64,000 nt of DNA from assembly GCA_903833215.1 (NCBI GenBank), contig CAILEM010000064.1, positions 1 through 64,000 of the forward strand, written 5' to 3'. Position 1 is the stretch's first letter. Every line of letters begins with the position of its first letter. The DNA is from an uncultured Armatimonadota bacterium (lineage in GTDB: Bacteria > Armatimonadota > Fimbriimonadia > Fimbriimonadales > Fimbriimonadaceae). The translations under genes were made by a program, and so were the position numbers. This document shows, one piece after another, positions 16,156 through 25,723 of this stretch. The notes beneath the pieces are model-generated. The model made no database searches, had not been told where the DNA came from, and saw only the letters and a list, made by a program, of their open reading frames with translations.

Positions 16156-17760
16156 ATGTCAAATCGACTCACCATCTACGGAAATTGGTCGGCATACGAC
16201 GAGCTGTCTGACGGCATCGAACTCACCGAAGAGCTCGCGATGCGACAATTCGATGAGATGTTGCGATTAAGGGCAAACGGGGTCCAGATCGATGCGTACC
16301 TCATGGATGCATTCTGGTTTAGCCCGGAAGGTGGATATCGCACGTGGCGAGTGCCGAACTGGCCCAACGGCCCTCAAAGGTGGTTGGATGCTTGCAGAAC
16401 GCATGGCATTATCCCCGGCCTTTGGTTTACTGCCAATACCCTTTGCCACTTGACACTGCCTGCCACTTGGGCGGATTCAGCCGACGAAAATCAATGGGGT
16501 CTTTGTTGCTTCCATGGCGGTTTCATGGATGACTTCGTGGAAGTGCTGGACCTTTGGTACAGCCTTGGCATCAGGATATTCAAACTCGACTTTGCCGACT
16601 TTGGGGCGGCTCCTCCGCGCCTCAAATCGCAGTTGTCCCCGGAAGAAATTCGTGATCGGAATCAGCAAGCATTTCGAAGTGCCCTTCTAGCGTTTCGGTC
16701 AACGCATCCCGAGACGGTCTTTACGGCTTTCAATGGGTTTGAGCGACTCGAGTACATGGATCGGACGGATCGGCCATTGGCGCAAGTTTTCGACTTGCAG
16801 TGGCTGGATGTATTCGACTCGATTTACAGCGGAGATCCTCGCCCAGCCGATCTCCCAGCCTTCCCATTTTGGCGCGCTGTGGAGATCTACGGCGACCATA
16901 CGACGAGAGTTCTTGAACACAGCGGAGTTCCGCTTCGCCGAATCGACAACTGCGGATTCATGGCGGGGCCGACTGGAACCTGCTACTGGCGAGGTGCTGC
17001 CATGTGGAAGGGCATGTTCCTGCTGACGTACTTCCGGGGTGGCGACCTTACAGTCCTTTACGGAGACTTGACCCTATTCACTGACGAGGACGCGAAATGG
17101 ATGTCGCGAGCCCAAGCTATCCTCGAGCCACTGCTCTCCACATCCGAGACAACAAGCTTCGGAGGAGTTCCCGGACTCGGTGAGCCCTATGGGTGGAAGT
17201 GTGGTGACGAATTGCTTGTTGTGGTCAACCCCAGCCCAACAACTACAGCCGTGCAAATCCCGGTCGTCCCGTGGCATGTCGCTTTCTCTGATGCCGGATT
17301 TGAACCAGTGTTACGGTCTGGGTTAGTTGAGCTGGGCCCTTTTCAAATTGCCTTGCTTAGCCGTAAGCGTGTGGAACTGGGCCACCAAGAGGATTGCCTC
17401 ATTCAGACTATGGAATGTCTTCCATTCGAGGTTCTCAATACATCTGAAAGAACTTTGACGGCTCAATTCTCGGCAGGCCGTCGCGTCGTGTTCGTCACCC
17501 AAAGAGATGCATCAAATCGCCTTGTGAAGAGTTTCTCCAGTCCGAGTTCGGCATCCGATTGGCTCACGATCACTGCCACTCAAGGGTCCAGTATTTGCGA
17601 GGTAGCGCTCGAATCCAACCGGATTATTTGGAGTGGCATGACTTGGGGTTCAGCGGTCGTGACTGGCTTTGGAGAGGATCCAATCCGAGTCGAGATTACG
17701 AGCAAAGATCCAAATGTGGCTTCACTTGAGCTGCAAGTTTGGAAGTTTCCGCTCACGTAA
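16156..17760 (+). CDS. GH36/GH27-like alpha-galactosidase, cytoplasmic
   Basis: The 534-residue protein has no signal peptide. It shows IDAYLMDAFWF near the N-terminus, IFKLDFADFG with the probable nucleophile Asp145, and SIYSGDPRP with Asp227 as probable acid/base, in the arrangement of clan GH-D alpha-galactosidases; a C-terminal beta domain follows. ATG 16156 is chosen over 16111 because a GAGGAA ribosome site lies 5 bp upstream. As the last gene of the operon, it probably finishes intracellular breakdown of oligosaccharide delivered by the ABC transporter at 5390-8559. Alpha-galactoside is the best guess for the substrate. Confidence 0.82.
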   Translation: MSNRLTIYGNWSAYDELSDGIELTEELAMRQFDEMLRLRANGVQIDAYLMDAFWFSPEGGYRTWRVPNWPNGPQRWLDACRTHGIIPGLWFTANTLCHLTLPATWADSADENQWGLCCFHGGFMDDFVEVLDLWYSLGIRIFKLDFADFGAAPPRLKSQLSPEEIRDRNQQAFRSALLAFRSTHPETVFTAFNGFERLEYMDRTDRPLAQVFDLQWLDVFDSIYSGDPRPADLPAFPFWRAVEIYGDHTTRVLEHSGVPLRRIDNCGFMAGPTGTCYWRGAAMWKGMFLLTYFRGGDLTVLYGDLTLFTDEDAKWMSRAQAILEPLLSTSETTSFGGVPGLGEPYGWKCGDELLVVVNPSPTTTAVQIPVVPWHVAFSDAGFEPVLRSGLVELGPFQIALLSRKRVELGHQEDCLIQTMECLPFEVLNTSERTLTAQFSAGRRVVFVTQRDASNRLVKSFSSPSSASDWLTITATQGSSICEVALESNRIIWSGMTWGSAVVTGFGEDPIRVEITSKDPNVASLELQVWKFPLT

Positions 17761-17791
17761 TGTCAATGATCGGCCGTTCGCAAAGCCAGAC

Positions 17792-19729
17792 CTACCCAAT
17801 GTTGATCTGACTCAGGCTCACTTGATTCCCAGCGACTATCTTTAGGCGGATGACGTTCATCCCGGCATTCATCTTCATCGGGAGAGCCACTGTCTTCTTG
17901 TAGGTCGACAGACCACCTGTATTGGGAAGCGTCTCCGTTCCCACAAGCGCGTTGTTCAACCAGACTTGAACCTTGACTCCAGCCTGATCGGTTGCCACGC
18001 TGAGAGTCACTGGATGCGAACCCGTCGATTTCGCACGAAGGAGATAGTCTCGATATGGTCCTCGCCAATCGCTGGGGTTGAGCGTTAGGTTGCCACCTTT
18101 CTGCCAGTCCGCATCTCGAAAGCAAAATTGACGCGGATCGACCGTGCCAGGGACGGCTATCCCCTCAGTCAGAGGTGCCTTAAGCTGAGCTTTGACTTGA
18201 TCGAAGGCCAAGATTTTGGGTGCGTTCTGGTTTGTCATGTCGTTGGTCATGCCCCACGTGCCGTATTGCGAGTCGTAACTCGTCGCCCCAGCGACAAACC
18301 AGTTCATCAAGTCGAAGCCATAGCCAAACCAAACGTTGAGATAGTTGGCGCATACCGCCTGAATGCTGGGATCGAGGGACGCTGCCTTTTTCGCTGCGAT
18401 GTTGTTGGGTCCAAACGTGTCGGGTCCGCCTTCATAGCCGACGAACTTAAGGTTGTAGTACCGAGCCAAGGTCGCACATGCATCCATATTCAGGTCCGTC
18501 TTCTGAGCTTCGATGCTCTTGGCTAAAGCCTGTATGACCTGTTGCTTAGTGAGATTCGTACTTTGGTCTGCGGCTCCGAGGTTGAAATAGGGCGCTCCCG
18601 CGCAGGCGTAAAGGTAGTTGTTCGGTGGCCCGAATCGATCGTTGGCAAAGGTCAATCCGTCGACCAACCAAAAACCCGGCCAGGCAATCTGGGTTGCCAA
18701 GACAGGACGAACGGAGTTCGTCCACCCTGCGTTCCCATAGACTTTACGGAAGATATCGGAGATTGACTTAATCCGCTTCGCGATGCGACGAGCAGCCCAT
18801 TTGTTCTTGTCGTTGACCTTGTCGTAGTTGAGATCAGGGTCACCGGCGGCGACATCGGCGGCAGCCTGATTCAGGTTCCAAGTCGACTGACTGAAACCCC
18901 AATTCCACACTTCGTTGCTGTATTCCAAGTAGACGTGAAGGTTGGGATTGAGTTCTTGATGAACCAGGTGGGCGAGTTCCTGCACGTAGGCATCATCCGC
19001 CTGGGCCGGCACATTGATCCAAGCGTCGCGGTTCAGCTTGTTGCACAAGGCGATGCAAACTTCCCAAGGAACTTGGGCGTTGGCTGCTGCGGAATAGCTT
19101 GGCGAACTCGGAGGCGTACGTTCTGACCAATGCTTTATTGGATTTCCGTTGGTGGATTGGAAGTCCATAAATCGAAATGTCGACAGCCTTTTGCAGTGAT
19201 TGAGGAACGGAGTCGTAAAGACGTCGGTGGTCTTGCAGCCTGGTCGCATGACCTGCAGTTTTCTGATACCGCCCTTGGTATTGGTAAAGCTCAGCATGAG
19301 CTGCGAACCTCCGGCTGGGTAGATCAGATCGGCGGTCACGACGCCCGTTTTTGGGTTCCAAACTTCATTCTTGATTTGACCAGGACTGGAAAGCAGGTTG
19401 ATCGTAGGTGTGGTCGAACAGACCCCACTCAGCTTGTAGGTCCCAGCGACCCCATTCATCCCAGACCATGTGGCAAGGATGACGCCAAAGTCCACGGTTG
19501 GCCAGCCGTTTGAGTCAAGTGCGACAGAACCTGACCACGGCGCAGTTGGCGGACCGAAGCCGCGTGATTGCTTTACCAAGTCGGCAAACACGTTCGAATA
19601 CGACCAATCCGTCACTCCCTCGAGGTTTCCACCCAGATTGATTGGTGTTGTGAGTCCCGCGGTTTGGGCCCCTGCAGATCCCATTATCAGTGTCCCAGCC
19701 AAAAGAGCAATGAACGCGTTCATTTTCAC
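17792..19729 (-). CDS. Secreted glycosidase-like protein, unassigned family
   Basis: The 645-residue protein has a signal peptide (about 1-22 from GTG 19729). The body contains HVYLEYSNEVWNWG (Glu273 after Asn, typical of a clan GH-A acid/base) and KFVGYEGGPD (Glu433, probable nucleophile). A C-terminal beta-sandwich from about 540 looks like a CBM6/35-type domain (VKVQVWLNNALVGTETLP). I do not recognise a named GH family. The gene converges with the LacI operon, 31 bp apart. GTG is preferred over the internal ATG because TAGAAT lies 6 bp before it, which implies a leaderless message. Confidence 0.75.
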   Translation of the reverse strand: MKMNAFIALLAGTLIMGSAGAQTAGLTTPINLGGNLEGVTDWSYSNVFADLVKQSRGFGPPTAPWSGSVALDSNGWPTVDFGVILATWSGMNGVAGTYKLSGVCSTTPTINLLSSPGQIKNEVWNPKTGVVTADLIYPAGGSQLMLSFTNTKGGIRKLQVMRPGCKTTDVFTTPFLNHCKRLSTFRFMDFQSTNGNPIKHWSERTPPSSPSYSAAANAQVPWEVCIALCNKLNRDAWINVPAQADDAYVQELAHLVHQELNPNLHVYLEYSNEVWNWGFSQSTWNLNQAAADVAAGDPDLNYDKVNDKNKWAARRIAKRIKSISDIFRKVYGNAGWTNSVRPVLATQIAWPGFWLVDGLTFANDRFGPPNNYLYACAGAPYFNLGAADQSTNLTKQQVIQALAKSIEAQKTDLNMDACATLARYYNLKFVGYEGGPDTFGPNNIAAKKAASLDPSIQAVCANYLNVWFGYGFDLMNWFVAGATSYDSQYGTWGMTNDMTNQNAPKILAFDQVKAQLKAPLTEGIAVPGTVDPRQFCFRDADWQKGGNLTLNPSDWRGPYRDYLLRAKSTGSHPVTLSVATDQAGVKVQVWLNNALVGTETLPNTGGLSTYKKTVALPMKMNAGMNVIRLKIVAGNQVSLSQINIG

Positions 19730-19735
19730 GACTGG

Positions 19736-19741
19736 ATTCTA
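19736..19741 (-). promoter_or_regulatory. -10 box 6 bp before start codon
   Basis: TAGAAT lies 6 bp before GTG 19729, with a TTGGTG -35-like element 18 bp further upstream. Transcription would start at or next to the start codon. Confidence 0.55.
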
Positions 19742-20005
19742 CTGATTTGTTGTGTCAGTCACCAAATCCGTTGGGCCTTATGGCCCTGGTAATGTCGCAT
19801 CGATCGCGCACGGGTCCAATACCGTATTGCAAGCAAGAAGGGAGGCACACCTTATTGTCAAACAGTTTTGGTATTTCAACAGCCGCCGTAGCCGCCGGAT
19901 GGCTTGTGCCGGCGTTCGGACCGTTCGCCAAGACCAAAAATGGGTTCAAGCCGCGAGTTGGGTGCGCGGCTACAGAACAAGCCCATTCTGCCAAAACAGC
20001 AAGAA
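19742..20005. other. Intergenic stretch without recognised gene
   Basis: Between the glycosidase-like gene and pabBC. Apart from the promoter at its left edge I see no conserved ORF, RNA fold or repeat. Confidence 0.5.
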
Positions 20006-20021
20006 GCGAGGCACGCCTCGC
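20006..20021 (-). terminator. Probable terminator after pabBC
   Basis: A GCGAGGC/GCCTCGC hairpin lies 10 bp past the gene end; on the minus strand it is followed by a moderately T-rich tract (TTCTTGCTGTTTTG). Confidence 0.5.
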
Positions 20022-20031
20022 CCCTCGTTAT

Positions 20032-21864
20032 TCATGTGTTGAGATGTGCCCGTAGCATTCCTGTGAGCGCGTTGATTCGGTAGATCTCAGACTCCTCACG
20101 TATATCTGAGAGCCGTATGACTCCTTCTCGGATTTGTCCCTTTTGGAGCAGCTGTTCGCGATAGACACCGCCAAGTAGTCCTGCCTCTATCGGGGGAGTT
20201 ACGAGATCCCCACCGACTCGGATCACGATATTCCCTTTGCAGAACTCGGTGACTTCTTGCCGTTCATTCCACAGCAGAACCTCATCGCAACAAGAGTTGC
20301 GCAGAGACTTGTCGTAGATTTTTCGCCGAGTTGTCTTGAATTTCAGGAGTGGATCCTCGGAACATACGGGCGAGGCGGAAATTGAGAATTGCAGCGACTT
20401 CGGCACTTCGCCAAGCGGCTGGTGAGACACGGATATCTGTCCATCGTCCAAGAGCTTGAGCCTGGCCCGGGTAGGGTCGCTCACATGCTGCAACTGCTGA
20501 TAGAGGAGCGCTTCTGCCACAAGTGCGTCGAACGGAATGCCGAATGCTGCTGCAGCTTTGGATATCCGATTGAGGTGTAACGCAAGTAATTCCCCGCCAT
20601 CGGTTAACGGCCAATGAATGGTTTCGAAAAGACCGAACTGGGCACTCACCTGGCTTAAGACGTCGGTCTTCAAGTGGTTCTCCGCCCACTCACCTTCTGC
20701 TGTGGAGTCCCACACGACACCACTCCCTACCCCGTATTGCATGGGATTCTTGCCAACTTGCGAGATGGTCCGGATGGCGACCGAAAACCTTGCCGTTCTG
20801 GTTGGCCCCACAATCCCGATGGCACCGGTATAGACGCCACGCGGAGTGTCTTCCAATGCGCGGATAATCTGCATCGTTGACACCTTTGGGGCACCTACGA
20901 TCGAAGCGCACGGAAAGAGGGCATCAAAGATCTGACGAACCGTGCCATCGAACTTCGCCTGGACGGTCGAAGTCATTTGGAGAACAGTCGAGAGCTGCTC
21001 AACATCGAAAAGTGAGGGAGTCGTTACCGTTCCGACCTCAGCAACTCTGCCTAAGTCGTTGCGAATCATGTCGACAACCATGAGGTTCTCAGCTCGGTTC
21101 TTCTCGGAGGCTTTTAGGTCCTCTGTATTTGCGCGTGTTTCCGGCCAGGAGGAACCCAAAGGGGCCGTCCCTTTCATCGGCTTGCACTTGATCCAGCCAT
21201 TCGACTGCTCGAAAAACAGCTCGGGAGACAGTGACGCAATGTTTGTCCGATCGGAAAGAAAGAGGCTGGCGTAAGCTGGAGGGTCATCGGCAACGAGACG
21301 AGCGAACAGATGCGGCAATGCTTCCGACGATTCACTCGACAAGCGATAGGTCAAATTCACCTGATAGCTGGTGCCATTTCCAATGAGCGTTTTGACGTGG
21401 TCGAACCGCTCATGGTAAGTCGACTCATCCCAATCCGCAATCCAAGTTGGGCTAGTTTCACCAGAATGTCTGGCCAATTTCAGTTCCTTGTAAAAGGTGG
21501 GAGCGGTGTCATAGAGATGAAAAACAGCGAGCGGCTCTGTTGCCGGATCGTGAACGAGGAAGGCCGCGTCAAACGCTGGTGCAGCCTCATAGGCGACATA
21601 ACCCGCGGCGAAATGCCCGAGTCTCGTCCATTCTTCGATGCGATCAAGAATGGGGCGAACTTCGTCGAGTCGCGACGCTATCAGCTTCTCTACTGGGCTC
21701 CTTAGGACGAGCCACCCGTCACCGAAACGTGGATGCGTGATGGCAGTGACAAAGCAACCGTCCGAAACAGAAGAGGAATCCAGGATTAAATCGTCCAGCG
21801 GAACGTCCCATGCCGCCCACTCGAATCGATCGTCTTGGGTTGAATTGAGAGGAGGCTCTTCCAT
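20032..21864 (-). CDS. pabB: Aminodeoxychorismate synthase PabB fused to 4-amino-4-deoxychorismate lyase
   Basis: The 610-residue protein has an N-terminal chorismate-binding domain (about 50-385) with GTSYQVNLTYR, KPMKGTAP (PIKGT-like), AENLMVVDMIRNDLGRVAEVG, FPCASIVGAPK and GVGSGVVWDS, the usual PabB landmarks. The C-terminal part (about 395-610) is a fold IV PLP lyase (PabC) with the lysine in KTTRRKIYD and LLWNERQEVTEFCKGNI. The fusion makes p-aminobenzoate for folate from chorismate, with a separate glutamine amidotransferase. An AGGA ribosome site lies 7 bp before the ATG. Such fusions are common in several phyla. Confidence 0.93.
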   Translation of the reverse strand: MEEPPLNSTQDDRFEWAAWDVPLDDLILDSSSVSDGCFVTAITHPRFGDGWLVLRSPVEKLIASRLDEVRPILDRIEEWTRLGHFAAGYVAYEAAPAFDAAFLVHDPATEPLAVFHLYDTAPTFYKELKLARHSGETSPTWIADWDESTYHERFDHVKTLIGNGTSYQVNLTYRLSSESSEALPHLFARLVADDPPAYASLFLSDRTNIASLSPELFFEQSNGWIKCKPMKGTAPLGSSWPETRANTEDLKASEKNRAENLMVVDMIRNDLGRVAEVGTVTTPSLFDVEQLSTVLQMTSTVQAKFDGTVRQIFDALFPCASIVGAPKVSTMQIIRALEDTPRGVYTGAIGIVGPTRTARFSVAIRTISQVGKNPMQYGVGSGVVWDSTAEGEWAENHLKTDVLSQVSAQFGLFETIHWPLTDGGELLALHLNRISKAAAAFGIPFDALVAEALLYQQLQHVSDPTRARLKLLDDGQISVSHQPLGEVPKSLQFSISASPVCSEDPLLKFKTTRRKIYDKSLRNSCCDEVLLWNERQEVTEFCKGNIVIRVGGDLVTPPIEAGLLGGVYREQLLQKGQIREGVIRLSDIREESEIYRINALTGMLRAHLNT

Positions 21865-21996
21865 CCAGTGTCCTATCAGTCCGCAAACTGAGTCGAATAT
21901 CAGTAGGCTTCGAAGTGTAGCCGGATTTCGAAAAAGACCAGAGAGTCGTGATCCTTAGAGGCTGCGGACGACATCGAGAAAAACAACCTTCCGGAG

Positions 21997-22443
21997 CTAG
22001 AGGTTCTTCCAAAGCCGGTAGTCCGTAATGCCTTCCGGAAAGTCATGCAACTCTCCGTAGATCTCATAGCCACGCTTCTGATAAAACTCGGGGGCTTGGA
22101 AGGACCAAGTCGAGACTCTGGAGCGAGTGCAGCCATTTTCTCGTCCTAACTGCTCCATTTCATCCATTAGCTTGGACCCCAGCTTCTGTGACCGATACGG
22201 TTCGTCGACCCACAAGATATCGATTTCCAACCACTTCCACGTGATCCACGCTTTGGCGATCACTCCACCGATGACGTTATCCTCGCCATCACGAGCAAAG
22301 ATATGAAGAGGGGCAGGGTCATTCGTTTGGGTTCTAAATAGGGCGACGAGAGGGTGATTCGCATCATTGAAAGCCTGCAATCTCCGTATCAAGTGATCCG
22401 CGTTTTCTTGACTGAGGCCAATTTGGATTGTGGGTTTATCCAT
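21997..22443 (-). CDS. GNAT-family N-acetyltransferase
   Basis: The 148-residue protein (from ATG 22443) has the acetyl-CoA-binding region LWVDEPYRSQKLGSKLMDEMEQLGRENGC and a C-terminal FYQKRGYEIYGEL strand, both typical of GNAT enzymes. The substrate cannot be told. The in-frame ATG at 22506 would overlap the end of the next minus-strand gene by 29 bp, so the internal start is preferred. Confidence 0.85.
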   Translation of the reverse strand: MDKPTIQIGLSQENADHLIRRLQAFNDANHPLVALFRTQTNDPAPLHIFARDGEDNVIGGVIAKAWITWKWLEIDILWVDEPYRSQKLGSKLMDEMEQLGRENGCTRSRVSTWSFQAPEFYQKRGYEIYGELHDFPEGITDYRLWKNL

Positions 22444-22477
22444 GAAGAATTTTCCAGAAGCAAATTCAGTCGATCCA

Positions 22478-24106
22478 CTATTTGGCGAGTTTTCGTTGGG
22501 GCTCAAGACACATACAGGAAGTACTTATCGTGATGTCAGCATCTTTCCACTCTCGTCGAAATTGGGCCTCGTATCTCCTTGCTTCCTTCAACTTGCCTTG
22601 CCCGCTGAGACTCTTTGAAAGGCCCATAAGGGCCCAACCATCATTCGGTGTCCTTCTCAACTGCTCACGGAACACTGGCTCAGCTTCAGAAACTTTGCCG
22701 AGGATTAAAAGAGCTGCTCCTAAGGCATGTCTCGTCGGCATGAGCCACGAAGGTGGCTCGCTATAGCTAAGATGATCCTCCAAGGAAACAGCCAATTCGA
22801 GTTCTTTGAGTCCTTCCTGTTTGGTAGCATCCTCTCGTACCAGAATCTCCCCGTGGCAAAGGTGCTTTTCGACGTCCAGGATATCTCGGCAGAGATTTAT
22901 GCCGTCACTCAGGTCCGCGGGAACACGGGCTTCTGATTCGACGAATTTCTGATAACACTGCTTTGCCGCGTCTAGTTGGCCCAGCGCACTGTTCGCCACT
23001 GTCTGCGCACCATAGAGCATTGTTTGGGATATGGGTAGATTGTCAGGAAAGGGCTCGGTTGCGAGGATTTCGTCCCAGTGACCAAACTGCTGTAATACAG
23101 TCAGTGGCATTGCGAGATCTGTATCCAGATCGCTGCCATTTTTGGCCATCCATTCCCTGGAAAACCCTATTGTATCCATTGCCGAAATGGCCAAATGGCT
23201 GCGCCCCTTCATCCCCGCAGCAAAGGCAAGTGCCGCCCCATAGTGGTGAACATTCGGGAAGATTGGCTTCGTTACGCCCCGAGAAATCATGTATTCGTTT
23301 TCGCGTTTGATAGCCCTTTCATTCGCCGCGATAGCCTTATTCCATTGGCCCATGCGTGCGTATATGTGGCAAGGCATGTGCTGCATGTGCCCCAGGTCCG
23401 GCTGTAATCCTTCCAAGGTGTCCGCAGCCTTGAGCGCCCTTTCGGGGTGAGGCGAGGCCTCCACCGCATGAATACAGAGGTGTAACGCCATTGGGTGCTT
23501 TGGATTGAGCTTCAGACAAGTCTCAATCGTCTCGATGGCCTCAAGCGTGCCCGGCTGAGCCAGACCCTCAAGGGACCATTGGTGCCACGGGCGCTCGTCG
23601 ATGAGAGCCTCTGCAAACATAGCTCCAATATCGGGATCACTTTGGTGCGCCTTCCAAATCCGCCTCATTGCGTTGGAATAGTTGGCGTCAAGCAGCTTAC
23701 GGTCCTTGGGAGCGGGCAGGGCAAACCGGAGCCGCTGGGCTGCGATCAGCTCTCGCTCAAGTGGCGTCGCATGAGGAGCCGCATCAGCTTGATCCAGTGC
23801 GGCCAAGGCTGCCTTCGCGGAGTCATCGTCTACCTTTGGGAAATTGATATCCGGTCCGTTTGAATAGGCGATACCCCAATAAGCGAGTGCGCAGTCCTTG
23901 TCCAATTCGGTCACTCGCTTAAATGAGCGTAATGCCGTCCGGTATTGATAGCCGTAAATGCAGGCAAGCCCCTGGTCGAAGAATTTTTGAGCCAGCGGAT
24001 GGGTTGTACTGACTGCCCGGTGAAAACCACCTAAATGCTCCATCAGCGCTTCTGGCTTAGGCGGCGTTTGCGCAAAAAGGGCGAGGGACAGGACCACTCC
24101 GATCAT
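22478..24106 (-). CDS. Secreted TPR-repeat protein
   Basis: The 542-residue protein has a short signal peptide (MIGVVLSLALFA) and helical TPR units throughout, for example at the start (FFDQGLACIYGYQYRTALRSFKRVTELDKDCALAYWGIAYS) and end (LGAALLILGKVSEAEPVFREQLRRTPNDGWALMGLSKSL). Proteins of this layout are found in many environmental bacteria, with no known activity; a scaffold for protein contacts is assumed. ATG 24106 lies 6 bp after a TAATAT box; the TTG at 24112 is the alternative start. Confidence 0.8.
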   Translation of the reverse strand: MIGVVLSLALFAQTPPKPEALMEHLGGFHRAVSTTHPLAQKFFDQGLACIYGYQYRTALRSFKRVTELDKDCALAYWGIAYSNGPDINFPKVDDDSAKAALAALDQADAAPHATPLERELIAAQRLRFALPAPKDRKLLDANYSNAMRRIWKAHQSDPDIGAMFAEALIDERPWHQWSLEGLAQPGTLEAIETIETCLKLNPKHPMALHLCIHAVEASPHPERALKAADTLEGLQPDLGHMQHMPCHIYARMGQWNKAIAANERAIKRENEYMISRGVTKPIFPNVHHYGAALAFAAGMKGRSHLAISAMDTIGFSREWMAKNGSDLDTDLAMPLTVLQQFGHWDEILATEPFPDNLPISQTMLYGAQTVANSALGQLDAAKQCYQKFVESEARVPADLSDGINLCRDILDVEKHLCHGEILVREDATKQEGLKELELAVSLEDHLSYSEPPSWLMPTRHALGAALLILGKVSEAEPVFREQLRRTPNDGWALMGLSKSLSGQGKLKEARRYEAQFRREWKDADITISTSCMCLEPQRKLAK

Positions 24107-24112
24107 TTGCAA

Positions 24113-24118
24113 ATATTA
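24113..24118 (-). promoter_or_regulatory. -10 box 6 bp before start codon
   Basis: TAATAT lies exactly 6 bp before ATG 24106, with no ribosome site between. Leaderless transcription is inferred. Confidence 0.5.
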
Positions 24119-24195
24119 CTTGATCGCTTGTTAATGAAAGAGCAGTTTTAAGGTTCAAGGTGCAACCCCGTGGTTGGCCAAATCCATTCGGGGTA

Positions 24196-25668
24196 CTACT
24201 CCGATGCCACGAGCACGAGACCTGGGTCAGATTTGTCTCCGCGTGATCGGGCAGATAATCCGACTCGTTTGATCAACTCTCCAGAGAGGATGATGCGGCT
24301 CCCGTCGATTTTGACTTCTCCGGTGATGTCCTGGGATCGATCCGCAGCCAAATCCTGGGCGATCACTCGCGTGACCTTGTGATTCCCTTCGAATTCAACG
24401 GTAAGGCTCGCGTAATTTCCGAAAACGCCGATCGCTTTACCCACAACGCCGCCCTGCAAAGTAATGTGTGCCAACGGGGTTTCATACACGCGCCCCATCG
24501 CGCGTCCAACAGTCGTGATGGCGACCTGCCCTAGGGGATCTTTTCCCGCAACGACGAATGGAAGAAGTCCATTGGCGGCCGAGACAACTTTTGGAAGAGG
24601 TAGGCCCCGGGCCACGATTGCAGGAGCTTGAGTAGTGCCGATTTCATTCGGCATTCGATCCGTCCAGGTTTCAGACTTGGCGAAGACCCATACGTCAGTC
24701 AGGTTTTCTTTTGATAGCGTGGTCGTACCAAGCCCTGCCGCATAGGGAGGAGATATTCGGTGCCATCGGACAGCCCGTGTAACTTCGTCAATCCTATGCT
24801 TAAGATCGCGACAGTTGGAGGGAAAAGCAATATCCAGACCACCGTTTGGCAAGTTGCCAGCGTACGGATGCCGCATCACTCCGTAAGCACAACCGAGGGC
24901 AGCAGCGATGTACACCTCGTCTTCGGCATTGATGACGGTGGGACTACCCTTGGCGTCTTCGGACGTCAGCAGTTCAGCCACCCTCCTGATCGTTTCAGGG
25001 GCGGCGATATTGTTCTCAACGTCGTAAGTCCGATAAGTTCGCGCGAACTTGAGATTCTCGCGACTCATCGCCGCTTCAACAACAAGGTTTGGAGCAACTT
25101 GATGCGCCAAAACTTCGAGTTGATGACGCCATTTGACGTCGCCGGAATGATTTCCCCAGTCGACTTTGAGATACTCCAAACCAGCTTGATTCAACTCCTC
25201 AAACCGCTCTCGCCAGTAACCCTCCACGTTCCCCCTGAACAATTTGGGGGATTCTTGAGCACACGCCCAGCCACCTAGGCCACGCCAACCGCGTGCCTTG
25301 ACATCCTTCACGAGCTGACCTAGAAGCAAAGCAGGTTCACCCTTGTAACTTGGAAAACGACTGTTATCAAGTTGAAGACTTCCGTAGAAGGAACTGTCTC
25401 CGTTTACGGGAATGTCCCAAGAGTCATCCATGACAAAAAGCAGATCGCCGCGGACCTTGGGATAGAAAGATAGCCAGTTCGCACTGGCACCTTTGCTAAA
25501 AAGGGATGCCTCACAAAGGCCCGCCCGCATTGCTGCTGGGCTGCCGTAATTCGTCATGTATCCCTGGACATTCCAAGTACAGAAGTAATCCGGTGCTGTA
25601 GAGCTGGCGTTCGGCACAAGATCGCTCGATTGAGAAACTGCAATCATCGCAAGGACTCCAAGGTACAT
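24196..25668 (-). CDS. Secreted GH27/GH36-like alpha-galactosidase
   Basis: The 490-residue protein has an N-terminal signal segment (MYLGVLAMIAVSQS), then a clan GH-D barrel: FVMDDSWD (81-85), SRFPSYKGEPALLLGQLVKDVKARGWRGLGGW and LEYLKVDWGNHSG with nucleophile Asp170. The C-terminal third is a beta domain. It is predicted to release terminal alpha-galactose or a related sugar outside the cytoplasm. It is only distantly like the cytoplasmic GH36-like enzyme at 16156. It stands alone, with its own -10-like box 7 bp before the start. Confidence 0.82.
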   Translation of the reverse strand: MYLGVLAMIAVSQSSDLVPNASSTAPDYFCTWNVQGYMTNYGSPAAMRAGLCEASLFSKGASANWLSFYPKVRGDLLFVMDDSWDIPVNGDSSFYGSLQLDNSRFPSYKGEPALLLGQLVKDVKARGWRGLGGWACAQESPKLFRGNVEGYWRERFEELNQAGLEYLKVDWGNHSGDVKWRHQLEVLAHQVAPNLVVEAAMSRENLKFARTYRTYDVENNIAAPETIRRVAELLTSEDAKGSPTVINAEDEVYIAAALGCAYGVMRHPYAGNLPNGGLDIAFPSNCRDLKHRIDEVTRAVRWHRISPPYAAGLGTTTLSKENLTDVWVFAKSETWTDRMPNEIGTTQAPAIVARGLPLPKVVSAANGLLPFVVAGKDPLGQVAITTVGRAMGRVYETPLAHITLQGGVVGKAIGVFGNYASLTVEFEGNHKVTRVIAQDLAADRSQDITGEVKIDGSRIILSGELIKRVGLSARSRGDKSDPGLVLVASE

Positions 25669-25675
25669 GTATGTG

Positions 25676-25681
25676 AATATA
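25676..25681 (-). promoter_or_regulatory. -10 box 7 bp before start codon
   Basis: TATATT lies 7 bp before ATG 25668 with no ribosome site between, as expected for a leaderless message. Confidence 0.5.
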
Positions 25682-25723
25682 CCGACCTAATCATCAAGCT
25701 TTGACTATGAAGTCCCAGACATG

